A DNA stretch of 64,000 nt from Centrapalus pauciflorus. Taxonomy: Eukaryota; Streptophyta; Magnoliopsida; Asterales; Asteraceae. The notes under the pieces are model-generated. The model saw only the letters and a list, made by a program, of their open reading frames with translations, ran no database searches and had not been told where the DNA came from. A program made the position numbers and the translations under genes. The stretch spans positions 1 through 64,000 of the forward strand of contig JAANYP010007128.1 in assembly GCA_020465985.1 (NCBI GenBank). Direction: 5' to 3'. This document shows, one piece after another, positions 1-9,873 of the stretch. Position 1 is the first letter of the stretch. Every line of letters begins with the position of its first letter.

Positions 1-1531
1 CTAATCCATTGTGTGAGGCATCACAGTAGACCATCAAATTTTCTGTCCCTTCAGGTAAGGACAGAATTGGTGCACTACACAATCTTTGTTTTAACTGTTG
101 AAACGCCTTTTCCTGCTCTTCATCCCAGCTATACTTCACATCTTTCCGAGCCAGCTCTGTTAGGGAACCTGCTATCTTTGAGAAGTTTTCAATAAATCGC
201 CTATAATAACCGGCAAGTCCTAGAAATTGGCGGATTTCCGTGGGAGTTCTAGGAGTTGCCCAGTTCTTTATGAGCTTGATTTTTGATGGGTCAACTTGGA
301 TTCCCTGACTGTTGATCACATGCCCAAGGAATTTAACTTCTCGCAACCAAACTTCACACTTTGAAAATTTGGCGTATAACTGTTCCTTCTCTAATAACTC
401 CAAGATCAGCTTGAGATGTTGCTCGTGCTCCTCCTTATTTCTGGAATAGATAAGGATATCGTCTATGAATACTATTACAAATTTGTCCAAATACGGTTTA
501 CACACTCGATTCATGAGGTCCATGAATATGGCTGGTGCGTTGGTCAAACCGAATAGCATCACCTGAAATTCGTAATGTCCATAACGAGTTCTGAACGCTG
601 TCTTGGGAATGTCTTCTTCCCGAACCTTTACTTGATGATAACCGGATCGCAGATCAATCTTAGAGTAGAAGCTAGATCCCTGTAGTTGGTCAAATAGGTT
701 GTCAATTCTGGGAAGGGGGTAGCGGTTCTTTACCGTTAATTTATTTAGCTCTCGGTAGTCTATGCACATTCTGAAGGACCCGTCTTTCTTTTTCACAAAT
801 AAGACCGGAGCTCCCCAAGGTGAGGAACTTGGTCGAATGAATCCCTTATCCATCAACTCTTGTAGTTGATTGGATAGCTCTTGCATTTCAGAAGGAGCGA
901 GTCTGTATGGGGCTCTTGCGACCGGTGCAGCTCCCGGCACCAAGTCGATTTGGAACTCCACTTGCCTAGCTGGCGGAAGCCCAGGCAAATCTTCCGGGAA
1001 GACCTTTGGATAGTCACAAACCACTCGAATATCCTTGAGTTGTTTTTCCTTCGACTCATTTTCTGCAATCTCGACTAATACTGCATGGCAACCTTTTCTA
1101 AGGCACTTTAATGTCCTTAGGCCGGATATGACGTTCAGCTGACGGTTCTTTCTTTCCCCTTGGACTGTTACGACCTTCTTCTTGTGGAGGGGTATCTGTA
1201 CCACTTTCTTACCGCATAAAATCTCGGCATGATTGTGTGACAACCAATCCATACCAACTATCACATCAAAGCTTCCGAGTTCTATAGGCATCAAGTCAAT
1301 CTTAAAGGGATGATCTGCCAGCTTAAGTGTGCATTCCTTCATAATATTATTTGTCTTTATTATTTTGCCGTCGGCTAGCTCTATAGTATAACAGTTGTCT
1401 AAGTGAATAGGAGTGGCACTCAATTGCTTACTAGACTTATCAGATATAAAGCTCCTATCAGCCCCAGTATCAAAGAGTACGTTAGCGTAAATGTCATTTA
1501 AAAGAAACGTACCTGATACCACATGGATATC
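1..1531 (-). pseudogene. pol: Gypsy A1 pol: protease, reverse transcriptase, start of RNase H (runs off the window)
   Basis: Read on the minus strand from about 1531 this frame appears open to base 1; I spot-checked it rather than translating every codon. It contains a retropepsin site with the motif DTGADRSF, a second conserved piece FDVIVGMDWL, the RT entry region KGFIRPSSSPWGAP, the palm motif CIDYRELNKL, the catalytic box VFIDDIL, the RT end FLGLAGYYRRFI, and the first RNase H aspartate in VYCDAS near base 20. It is separated from gag by a TAG codon at about 1532, probably a former CAG. Pol itself could therefore be intact inside the window, but the element could not make a gag-pol fusion. 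Confidence 0.9.
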
Positions 1532-2609
1532 CTAACGAGCGTCACCTGCTCCCAATACAAAAGCTCTCCCCTGAGCTCCTCCACCATTTTTCAACCTCGG
1601 GCACTCCTTCCTGAAGTGCCCGGCAGCTCCACACTCATAGCAGCTTCTCTGATTGCCGCTGTTGTTACCCGGGGTACCAAATTTATAGTCCTTGGTCAAA
1701 TGACCAAGACGCTTGCACTTTCCAGAAGGGGTTGGGCAGGGCCTTTGTTGTGATGATATGTGCATTGGGTGCAGAAAGGCTTTGTACCTGTGTAGCCTTT
1801 CCTTGAATCGACTCCAGCTACGTAAGCCTTGATGGTTTCGGGCTTCTTGGATTGTGAGCCCGAATTCTTCCCAGACTTGTCTTCCATTTTCTCTTGTTTT
1901 CCCCGGCTTTGGCCTCATTTCTCCGAGACACTTGGTCCATAAGGTTGTTGGCCATTCTGATGGCATCCTGAATGGTGGTTGGGTTGGAGGCAGTGACATT
2001 GCCTTGAATTTGAGGGGCGAGTCCCCAGATGTAGCGCTCAATTTTCTTGTACTCGGGGGTCACCATCTGTGGGCACAGGATGCTCAGCTCGTGAAATCGG
2101 TTAGTATACCCTGTAACGTCCGTTCCCTTCATTGCTAGATTCCAGAACTCCGATTCCATTTTCTGGAGTTCGTTTCTCGGACAGTACTCGTCCGTCATCA
2201 TTTGCTTCAACACGGACCAGGCGAGTTGATAGGCTTCATCGATTCCCACTGACTGGACGTAGGAATTCCACCATGTCAGTGCGCTATCCTGTAGAGTGTG
2301 GGTGGCGAATATCACCTTGTCTCCTTCAACACATTCGCTAACACGGAAAACAGACTCCAATTTCTGAAACCATCGTACCAATCTGACGGCTCCCTCAGTC
2401 CCGTTAAAGTATCGGGGCTTGCAACTCAAGAACCCCTTAATCCCGCAACCTTTTGGGTTGGTTTCAGTACCTCCCGTGGTGCAGCTAGCACCACCATCTC
2501 CGTTGGCAGAACTATTTCGGTTGGTCTCATAAGTGGCTATAGCGGCGGCCACTTTTTGTGCGACTAATTGCTCGATTTCTGTTGCGTTCATGGCTCTTCT
2601 TGGCGGCAT
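1532..2609 (-). pseudogene. gag: Gypsy A1 gag (capsid plus zinc knuckle), frameshifted
   Basis: The likely start is the ATG giving MPPRRAMNATEIEQLV at about 2609, because the nine codons before it are unlike gag. The capsid-type domain includes LVRWFQKLESVF and ALTWWNSYVQ, followed by the conserved helix region ending AIRMANNLMDQ. The coding frame changes near 1890 and again near 1745, so gag is spread over three frames; the last holds a nucleocapsid knuckle CYECGAAGHFRKEC (CX2CX4HX4C). A stop at 1532 then cuts it from pol. The product would package element RNA in cytoplasmic particles, but this copy is broken. Confidence 0.88.
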
Positions 2610-2837
2610 TATCTTAAAGTTTAAACAAAAGAGCATAGTGTAAGAAGTTGAGTCTTAAAGATTTAAATTTTTCTTAAGACACAGCACCATAATCATCAAA
2701 CACAAATTCATAAATAACTTGCAATATTCATTAATCATTCATAACTTTCTTACATTGGGGAGGGTTATTACCCGAAAATTTTTGTCCTTCACTATTACAT
2801 AATAATTTCCTAACATTACAAAGATAGATAAAGGGTA

Positions 2838-3098
2838 CTAGGTGTCGGAGTGATCGGGGGTCTCTCCCTTTTCCAAAGCGTTGAGGCGCTGAGTCGGCTC
2901 CTCATTACGAGCCTCGCTTTCGGCTAATCGTCGTTGAAGCTCATCTAGGTCGTTCTGCTGGATGGCGAGGGCGTGCTGGTTAGCCCAGTACAAGTTGGAG
3001 TTCTGTAACTCCTCCCGCTCTAAACGAGCGGTCATTTCTCCAATATCTTGGTTAAGTAACCGAAGTTGGAGATCGTGCCTTGTAGACCGTGCTACCAA
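2838..3098 (-). CDS. Leader ORF of gypsy A1, 86 aa, coiled-coil protein of unknown role
   Basis: This small ORF lies between the primer-binding site and gag, on the element's coding strand. It is rich in Glu, Arg, Leu and Gln, with a heptad-like stretch from about residue 18 to 75 (for example LDELQRRLAESEARNEE), so it should form a coiled coil. Its acidic end is GETPDHSDT. I do not recognise it as a named family. In the sister copy A2 the leader at the same place opens with a different N-terminus (18500-18426), and sequence alignment around 3098-3105 suggests A1 has lost that part. It may be a leader-encoded accessory protein or a remnant of a longer one. Confidence 0.5.
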   Translation of the reverse strand: MVARSTRHDLQLRLLNQDIGEMTARLEREELQNSNLYWANQHALAIQQNDLDELQRRLAESEARNEEPTQRLNALEKGETPDHSDT

Positions 3099-3179
3099 AA
3101 TATTTTCATAATCATAATCAGTAAAACTTAAGTGCAGCTATAGTCTAGAGTACTAATGCAACCTAGTTCACTATAACTA

Positions 3180-3193
3180 TGGCTCTGATACCA
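3180..3193 (-). promoter_or_regulatory. Primer-binding site of gypsy A1
   Basis: On the minus strand this reads TGGTATCAGAGCCA, matching the 3' end complement of initiator tRNA-Met, the usual primer of plant LTR elements. It lies three bases from the LTR end at 3197, which fixes the orientation. Confidence 0.92.
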
Positions 3194-3196
3194 ATC

Positions 3197-3849
3197 TGTC
3201 ACACCCCGTTACCCCGGTTGGTAACGAAGCATGACGTCGCGGAAACATAACCATAATCATAACGAACGACCACTATATGGACGTTTTCAAAAAATACATC
3301 AATAAAACTTTAAAATATGGAAATGTTTTACATAGTCTGATATGTAGAAGAGTAGTTCGCATGGTACAGAAATTTAAATACATAATCAAAACAATCAAAA
3401 TAATGCAACTAAATCTCCGGTAGTTTTGAAAATGCATGCGACTCCTTAGATGCGGAAGCTTGAAAAATACGTCTGATGTGGCACACTTGCCTTAATTTCT
3501 TGAAAATACACGATAAAATACGTTAACAAAAATTGTTGGTGAGCTCATAGGTATACACGTAAATCTGACTTGTATGGACAACAACAGTTAAGTTTGAATT
3601 TATAAAATCATAAATTCCATGTTATGTATTACATATAAACCATCATGCATACATATAAACCATCATGCAACTGAAGCTTAATTAAATTAGTTTTGCCCTG
3701 TGCAGTATTCCCACACGTAATACCGTGTGTTAAATATATATGCACTCGCTGTTAGCCGAGTCGAACTAACCCGAATGGGGGACATGACTCCCGATAGATC
3801 TATCCATAATATATTCGCGCTTACAAATAAAGGTAATTAACGGTTCATG
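3197..3849 (-). repeat. Truncated 5' LTR of gypsy A1
   Basis: Starts TGTCACACC on the plus strand and aligns closely with 18639-19273, the corresponding part of the A2 LTR, up to GGTTCATGA at about 3848; after that the two have nothing in common. A 21-bp local duplication (ACATATAAACCATCATGCA repeated) is present near 3640-3672 in this copy but not in A2. The LTR's own 5' end, with the promoter, is missing. Confidence 0.88.
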
Positions 3850-4066
3850 AGAGCGATGGGAGTACCGGAGCCGCCAACCCGCGGCCTTGCCACCTCGGAC
3901 CATCCCCGGCGGCTACACCGCCCCGGTCAAGCGGCCCCGCCCTGGAAGGAGCCCCGCGCGGCTTCCTTTCGCCGCTCCACCCCGCTGCCAGCTCCCTTCT
4001 TCCTTCTTCTTCCCCCTTCTGTGTGTGTATATATACATGTGTGTGTTTGTATTTTTTATAATTTTA

Positions 4067-4068
<2 letters not shown>
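3850..4068. other. GC-rich patch of unknown origin
   Basis: About 170 bases of strongly GC-rich DNA (pieces such as CCCGGCGGCTACACCGCCCC) followed by a CT-rich and GT-rich tail. It differs sharply in composition from all surrounding sequence, has no match elsewhere in the window, and sits between a cut gypsy LTR and a cut copia LTR. It may be a fragment of another element or come from an assembly join. I find no convincing gene in it. Confidence 0.55.

Positions 4069-4164
<96 letters not shown>
4069..4164. repeat. (TA)48 microsatellite
   Basis: An uninterrupted run of 96 bases of alternating TA. The homologous site in the other copia A LTR (about 18108-18133) has only about a dozen units, so the run expanded here or the sequence was joined here. 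Confidence 0.95.
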
Positions 4165-4165
<1 letters not shown>

Positions 4166-4435
4166 CCTTCTGATTTGTTTCCTTGAGGAACTCTAATTTC
4201 TCTGGTAGTAGATATGCTTGAATCTTCAAATATAAAACACTTCCTGAATTTCAGCACTTTCTGTTGTTAAACTGTTGAGCAGCTTGAACTTTATCTTTTG
4301 AGCAGCTTGAACTTTTAACTCTGGCAGCTTGAACTTTTGAACTAGCAGCTCGAACTTACTCAACTAACAGCTTGAACTTTGTAATTACACAGAAAATCTA
4401 CTAACAGCTTGGCATACTTCGAATATTTCCCAACA
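4165..4435 (-). repeat. Truncated 3' LTR of copia A
   Basis: Matches 18134-18425 with scattered differences and a roughly 20-bp deletion near 4409. Its minus-strand start is TGTTGGGAAATATTC. The motif CAGCTTGAACTT and variants recur about every 20-30 bases from 4278 to 4380. The remaining LTR, present at 17750-18107 in the other copy, is absent here. Confidence 0.88.
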
Positions 4436-4450
4436 ATCTCCCCCTAACTT
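4436..4450 (-). promoter_or_regulatory. Polypurine tract of copia A
   Basis: Reads AAGTTAGGGGGAGAT on the minus strand directly before the 3' LTR, the expected site for priming plus-strand DNA. Confidence 0.85.
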
Positions 4451-4540
4451 AAATTCTTTACACAAGACTTTAAGTTTTTATACAAATAAGGAAATAAAAC
4501 AAAGTAGAACTGTTAGCTACAAACTAAGGCATCCAAAAAC

Positions 4541-7247
4541 TTACAATTGTGAAAGTTTCCGCTTTATTGCCTTTATGAAATCTCTTTTCAACTCCTCTTT
4601 ATCACAGTGAATCTTCATTGAGCTTATTTGAAGTAGCCAAGCGTTTGGCAGATTGAAAAATTCAAAATTGTAGAACCTGCTGGATCCGTCTGCAAGCTTG
4701 AGTCTATATGTCATTGATTTGGCATATATATCAACCTGTACAATCTTCATCTCCTTGGCAGCTTCCATTTCTGCGCTTGTAGACTCTGGATCAAAAATGC
4801 TTCTAAGATCTTTTACATTTCTTTGAACCCGTACACATCGAGATCTTGAATGGCTAACAGTTCCAATGTGATGCATTTTTGTCAGATCATCTCTGGTTAG
4901 CCTTTGTGCCATCTGAGCTAGGCTCTTATATTCTTCTTCTGGACCAGCCTCTCTCCTAATTACAAAATGATAGTCTAAATCAATGTCATCCATTGATTAG
5001 CATACCAGTAGGTAATAGGCGGTTTAGAGAAATCATACTGATCCAGGGCCTTTTCTATTTCCAGTGCCTATTGAAGTTGTTGTTCGAACGATACTCTTTT
5101 AACCTGATCAATCCTTGTTTGTGGAGGAGGATCACTAGCAACAGCTTGAACTGGTTCTTGTTGGCATTGGACTTGTTGAGAGACTTTGGCTGCTTCTTGT
5201 TTTTTACTTCTCCTTGTCATATAAGGCCTGAAGCTTTTCTATTGGCCATGATTGAGCCATTACTCTTGATAGTCCAATTGATGCAGAGAAATTTATCAAA
5301 AACCTTCTGTGTTCTGCCTTTGACCACAAACCCTCTTAGATACTCACCTAAGGTTTCATCATCTTTCATTTGATCATGAGTTTGCTGGTCTAAGAGTTCA
5401 TCCTGTTCCTCTGCTATTTTCCTTGCTAATTCAGCATCATGAGCAACCTGGGCTTCTTTAGAAGAGAATTTAATCTTTGGAGATTCAATTAGAATGCCTT
5501 TACCCTTATCTCTGGAAGCTGATGCTGTGGATTGGACTGTTGTGGCAAGAGCCTGAGAACCTTCTTTGATGACAACTCCAGTTGTCCTGATGGGAGCAGC
5601 TTGAGTTTCTAGACTAACAGCTTGAGTAGCTGTTGGGACTGTTAGCCTAGAAACTGTGACTGTTGGAGAGGAGGTTGAAGCTGTTTGGACTGAAAGAGGG
5701 ATCTCCTGATTCTCCCCCTTTTTGGATGCATTGGTTTGGCCTGGTGGACCAAAGACCTTTGCAAGCAGGGTTCGAACCAATTTCTCAAGCTGGATAACTT
5801 TGTTTCCACAGAGTGTGAACCCTTGATGAAAATAGTCCAGTCATTGATGTTGGGCTGCTATAGTCTGTTGCAGAGCTGTGATTTGTGCCCCCTGTGCAGC
5901 AATAATGGACTTATAATGTTCCAATATAGCTACAACAGGTTTCAGCTGTTCATCCGTTAATGCCATGAGTTGCAGACTAGCCTCAAGATCTTCAAATGAG
6001 AGTGGAATTTGAGATCTACCACTGGCAGGAATTCCAGAGGTAGAAACATCTGGGCCCCTTTGTTCTTGGTACTGGGGACTTCCAGAAGGTGCTTGCACAC
6101 CCTCTGTTGCCATGGGTGTGGTCATAGATATGTTGACACTGGCCTGTGCCTCTTGTGCAGAGACATTAGTAGTGGCAGCCACAAATCCCATATGGACATT
6201 CTCTAATGGAATGTCCACCTCCAAATTGAGGGTGGGAGAGTCCTCAGTGGGTTCCCTTTGGATATTCTGTGCAGAAGTGTCCTCCTAAACAGGGATATTT
6301 GGCACTGGAGCTTGGGCTGAAGAGGAAGGAGCTCCTGAAACCCTTTGTCTTTTGTATTTTAGGAGTGTGGGGGCTGGGGATGTATGTGTAATAGAAGGAG
6401 CAGATGAAATGTTTGTATCATGAGGCGTGGGTTGGGGTCTTGGGGGTGAAGCAGTGATGGATGGCTGAGCCTGCTCAGGTGCCTCTCCTTTGTTTGTTGG
6501 ATTGATGCCCAGCATTGCAGAAGGCAATGGGACATCCACATTCAAAAAATTGACACTAGGTTTTAAAAGTCTTTTAATGGATGGTAAAGAGTGCCTATGG
6601 GAAACATGTATCCTTTTATGTATATTAAAATTATTGCAAGATTTTGCAGTTATTTCATCCAAAAATCGTGTATACATAAAAAATTTTCCATGCTTTAGGG
6701 CATGATGCCTCAACATCCCCTGAAAAATCATATTTGAAAAGTTGAACTGTTGGACTGTTTATAGACACACTAGAGCAGTGGCAATGTTTGAGGAAAACTC
6801 AGACCAACCAGTTCTTTTGGGACTTATACATTGTTGAATGATATGCACAAGATATTTCCACTTAGGGGTAAAGTGTGCTTTAAAGAAAGTAAACGAATCA
6901 GTAGGGCCCCTATACCCTATTCCAAAAAGTCCTTCATGTAAGGCTGTAAGAGATAGATCTGATATACCTGAGGCATCTTGAAGATGCAAATGTTGGCATA
7001 TGGTCTCCTCAGAAATAGTAATAGGGTTGCCATCGATTGTGGATGCAAAAGAAGTGACTCCATTGACGGTTTTCACTGTGGCGGATTTCCATAATTGCTC
7101 TATATGAGCCACATAGATGGTGGGATTGACAGTGAGGGCATGATGGATATGGGAACTTCTAAGGAAGTCCATCATGTCGTGGAATGGTTGAAGGTCCGTA
7201 TGTTTGAGAGAATAAGGGAGGCAGTTGTGTTCTTTGACAAACTCCAT
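4541..7247 (-). pseudogene. Third (env-like) ORF of copia A, broken
   Basis: About 900 codons downstream of RNase H, now in five or more blocks: 7247-6759, 6731-6285, 6224-5841, 5780-5217 and 4993-4541. The start at 7247 (MEFVKEHNCLPYSLKH) is shared with copia B at 28726. The first block is a globular domain with LTVNPTIYVAHIEQLW, a VDG-like IDGNPITISEETI segment and SPKRTGWSEFSSNIATALVC. The middle is Pro/Ser/Thr-rich and low in complexity. Next comes a coiled coil around ALTDEQLKPVVAILEHYKSI, then a charged region, and a basic C-terminus with RLKLADGSSRFYNFEF. I see no signal peptide or clear membrane segment, so 'env-like' describes position only. The function is unknown. Confidence 0.75.
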
Positions 7248-7490
7248 TAGAGATTAAAACGGCGATTTAGGGTTTGAGTCGACTGTGTGTGAATCGCTCA
7301 AAGAGAGAAAGAACAGATCGTTGGAAGATATTTTTGCAACTGGTAGTTGCAATTGAACGAAACTGGGACCTTTAAAGGTTTGGGCATTTCGAAAATATCT
7401 AGTCCCGCGCACACACTTATAAGAAATTACAGAATTACCCTGCACACTTTGACAGATCAAGTGAAAACAACTAACAGTTCGAGTAAAATG

Positions 7491-7567
7491 AACTAGCAGC
7501 TTGAGAAAAGACTCAAGCTGTTAGTTGAAAATTAAGCATATTCTTATGAAACAGTGTCTCCCCCTTA
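7491..7567 (-). promoter_or_regulatory. Stem-loop and internal purine tract between RNase H and the third ORF of copia A
   Basis: Bases 7491-7505 and 7512-7526 form a 15-bp inverted repeat (one G/T-type mismatch) with a 6-base loop. About 30 bases on, 7557-7567 reads TAAGGGGGAGA on the minus strand, like the true polypurine tract. The arrangement is repeated in copia B at 28969-29044. The arms contain the same CAGCTTGA core that recurs in the LTR. A possible role is an extra plus-strand start or an RNA signal for the downstream ORF; this is inference. Confidence 0.6.
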
Positions 7568-7626
7568 ATCAAGCACATGAAATAAATATGTTCTTCATAA
7601 AATAAGAGAGAATGATGAAACACAAA

Positions 7627-8568
7627 TTAATCCATATTAACCATACCAATATTTGATACTAGGAAGGTGAATCTTCCTACATCAAATGGTTTTGTAAATA
7701 GATCAGCTAACTGATCAATTGTATGAATTTTGGTAACTTGGATTAATTTCTTCTCAGTAGAATCTCTTATAAAATGAAATCTAATGTCTATGTGCTTGGT
7801 TTTGGGAAATTTCACTGGATTTTGTACAATTCTTATTGCACTTGAGTTGTCAATGTAAATAGGAGTAGATAGGAAGTTCATACCATAGTCTCTCAGTTGA
7901 TTCTGAATCCACATCACTTGGGAACAGTAACTGGCAGCTGCTACATATTCTGCTTCAGTAGATGAGGTGGAGACAGTTGTTTGCTTTTTGCACTGCCAGG
8001 AGACCAGTCTTGCTCCTAGATATTGACATCCACCAGTTGTGGATTTTCTGTCTATGTTGCAACCTCCATAGTCACTGTCAGAATAAGCTGTTAGTTGAAG
8101 AGGAGAGTCCTTAGGATACCATAGTCCCAACTGTGGTTAGCCCTTGAGATATCTAAAGATTCTCTTAACAGCAAACAGATGTGAATCCTTTGGAGCACAT
8201 TGAAACCTGGCACAAACACAAACAGCAAACATTATATCAGGTCTAGAAGATGTGAGATACATTAGTGAACCTATCAATGATCTATATAAGTGAATGTCCA
8301 CATCCACTCCATCTTTGTCTACATCAAGCTGCTTGTGAGTGTCCATTGGAGTGCTAGCAACTTTGGTGTCTTTGTAGCCAAACTTTTCCAGGATGTCATT
8401 TACATACTTTGATTGACTTATAAAAAGTCCTGTGGGTTTCTGCTTGACCTGCAATCCTAGAAAGAAGGTGAGTTCCCCCATTGAACTCATTTGAAACTTT
8501 TTGTGCATCAGGGTTTCAAACTACTTGCACAGAATGTCAATTGTTGACCCAAAAATGATATCATCAAC
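7627..8568 (-). pseudogene. pol: Copia A reverse transcriptase C-terminal half and RNase H
   Basis: The RT thumb region reads MGELTFFLGLQVKQ and ILEKFGYKDTKVASTPMD, then SLMYLTSSRPDIMFAVCVCAR. RNase H follows with TAYSDSDYGGCNIDRKST, STSSTEAEYVAAA and the end KTKHIDIRFHFIRD. A stop lies near 8519-8524 (CK*FETL compared with CKEFETL in copia B) and another break near 8131-8136. The right end at 8568 is the edge of the CACTA insertion, which falls inside the catalytic YVDD box. Confidence 0.9.
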
Positions 8569-8588
8569 CACTACTACAAAATGAGCTA

Positions 8589-8835
8589 TTGCAACCTTTT
8601 GAAAGCAACTTTTATATAATTAGTTGCATTTGATTCTATAGAAAGTTAAAAAAAATATAAAGGTTGCATTAGAAGATCTAATGCAACATTTAACTTAAAA
8701 GGTTACATATTTGATTGAAAATGGCAACATTTATAAGAAAGGTTGCATTTGTTATAGGTTAAAAGTAACCTTTATTTTAAAAGGTTGCATATGTCTAAAA
8801 TAAATGCAACTTTTTTTTCAAAAAGTTACATTTAA
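8589..8835. repeat. Left subterminal repeats of the CACTA element
   Basis: Multiple copies, in both orientations, of a motif close to AAAGGTTGCATT (for example near 8661, 8698 and 8741). In this superfamily such subterminal motifs bind the transposase; here that role is inferred from position and matching copies at the other end. Confidence 0.8.
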
Positions 8836-9039
8836 AATGTGATTGTAATTTTTTTAATTTTTTCTTCAAATAAAATATATAACTATTTCCCATTGTCAAC
8901 ATTTTCATTTGATTAATATTATTTATTGCTATTCTATTTAATTTAAATATTAATTTAAATAATTTCATCATTAAAATATTATAATTATTTTATTTATATA
9001 GAAGTGTTATTCATAAAATTTTACCTGGTATAAAGAAAT

Positions 9040-9870
9040 GAAAATGAAAACAATTCTTTTGTGCGTTTGGTGAGAAATGAGATGGAAATAAGATTGGGAT
9101 CCCTTATTTGTTTAGACATAAGAAATATAAAACGAGAGTTAAAATCAATTCCTATTGTCTGATTTTGATTCTGTTCTGTGTGGTAGGAAACGGGGAGAAT
9201 TCAGATTTCATTTCCCTACTGAAAAAACACGGAGAGTTTGTGAAGGCCTTGAAACCCTCTCCCCAAACCTTTGGCCTCCTCTGCATTTTCACGCAACCCC
9301 CATCTGCTTCTCTCTCTCTCCGATCTCCAAATAGAATATCAATGGCTATCAATCTCCGGTGACCCCCTTCCAGACGTCGACGACCACCGACTATCGTTCT
9401 CCGCCTCGACCAGGCATCTCTCCTCTCCGATTTTCCAAGGTATTGCTCTCTCTCTCTTTCTCGCTCTTGCCTAGCAACGCTGGTCCGATGACCTGCAGTG
9501 TTGTTATGTTCTACTTCATTCAGTTTATCTCTCGTCTCCTTGACCCACATATTCGACCAGTCCCAACACCCCTATCTCCAACCAGCACTTTTCGCCCCCA
9601 CCCCTATTTCTGACAAGGTTCTATCGATGGGTTTTGATTGGTCAGTTTTTATTCAAAATTGGTTCTTCGAAAACGCTGTGAGATTTAAACCTTTTGATTT
9701 GTTTGTGTGATTTGGGTTTGTTCCAAATTTCATTTTTTAAGATTGAATTATTTGTTTCAGTAAGAAGTTGTTAATCATCCTCTATAGTTGGATAAGTTTT
9801 GTTTTTAATCTTATATGAAGTTGGACCCTTCCCCTGCATTTGGATAAGTTGTTAATTGTCCTGACATCTT
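9040..9870 (+). other. CACTA interior, leader-like CT-rich stretch
   Basis: The composition changes here from AT-rich to CT-rich (9290-9480: tracts such as CTTCTCTCTCTCTCCGATCT). It resembles a plant promoter and 5' untranslated region, and may have come with the captured gene next to it. Short ORFs on both strands (such as 9152-9550 on minus) look like chance readings of the simple sequence. There is no recognised protein. Confidence 0.35.
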
Positions 9871-9873
9871 CTG

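Larger units (their letters stand above)
1..3849 (-). mobile_element. Ty3/gypsy LTR retrotransposon A1, partial
   Basis: Minus-strand element entering from the left edge. Read right to left it has a truncated 5' LTR (3849-3197), a tRNA-Met type primer-binding site, a short leader ORF, gag with a CCHC knuckle, protease, and reverse transcriptase up to the start of RNase H at base 1. The order protease then RT then RNase H fits Ty3/gypsy, and the TGGTATCAGAGC primer site with an LTR over 2 kb (judged from the sister copy A2) fits the Tekay/Del chromovirus style. The integrase and 3' LTR lie outside the window. The 5' LTR stops abruptly at about 3849, where the A2 copy at 18639-21058 continues for another 1.8 kb. 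Confidence 0.9.

Noticed and set aside
3850..4020. GC-rich patch as a host exon
   Set aside because: Open frames exist, but the product is a low-complexity Pro/Arg-rich chain and there are no splice or conservation clues.
3847..4257. Three overlapping ORFs with long Tyr-Ile runs
   Set aside because: They are translations of the TA microsatellite on both strands.
9152..9550. 132-codon minus-strand ORF and overlapping plus ORFs inside the CACTA element
   Set aside because: They lie on a CT/GA-rich stretch, have no domain-like pattern and overlap one another on both strands.
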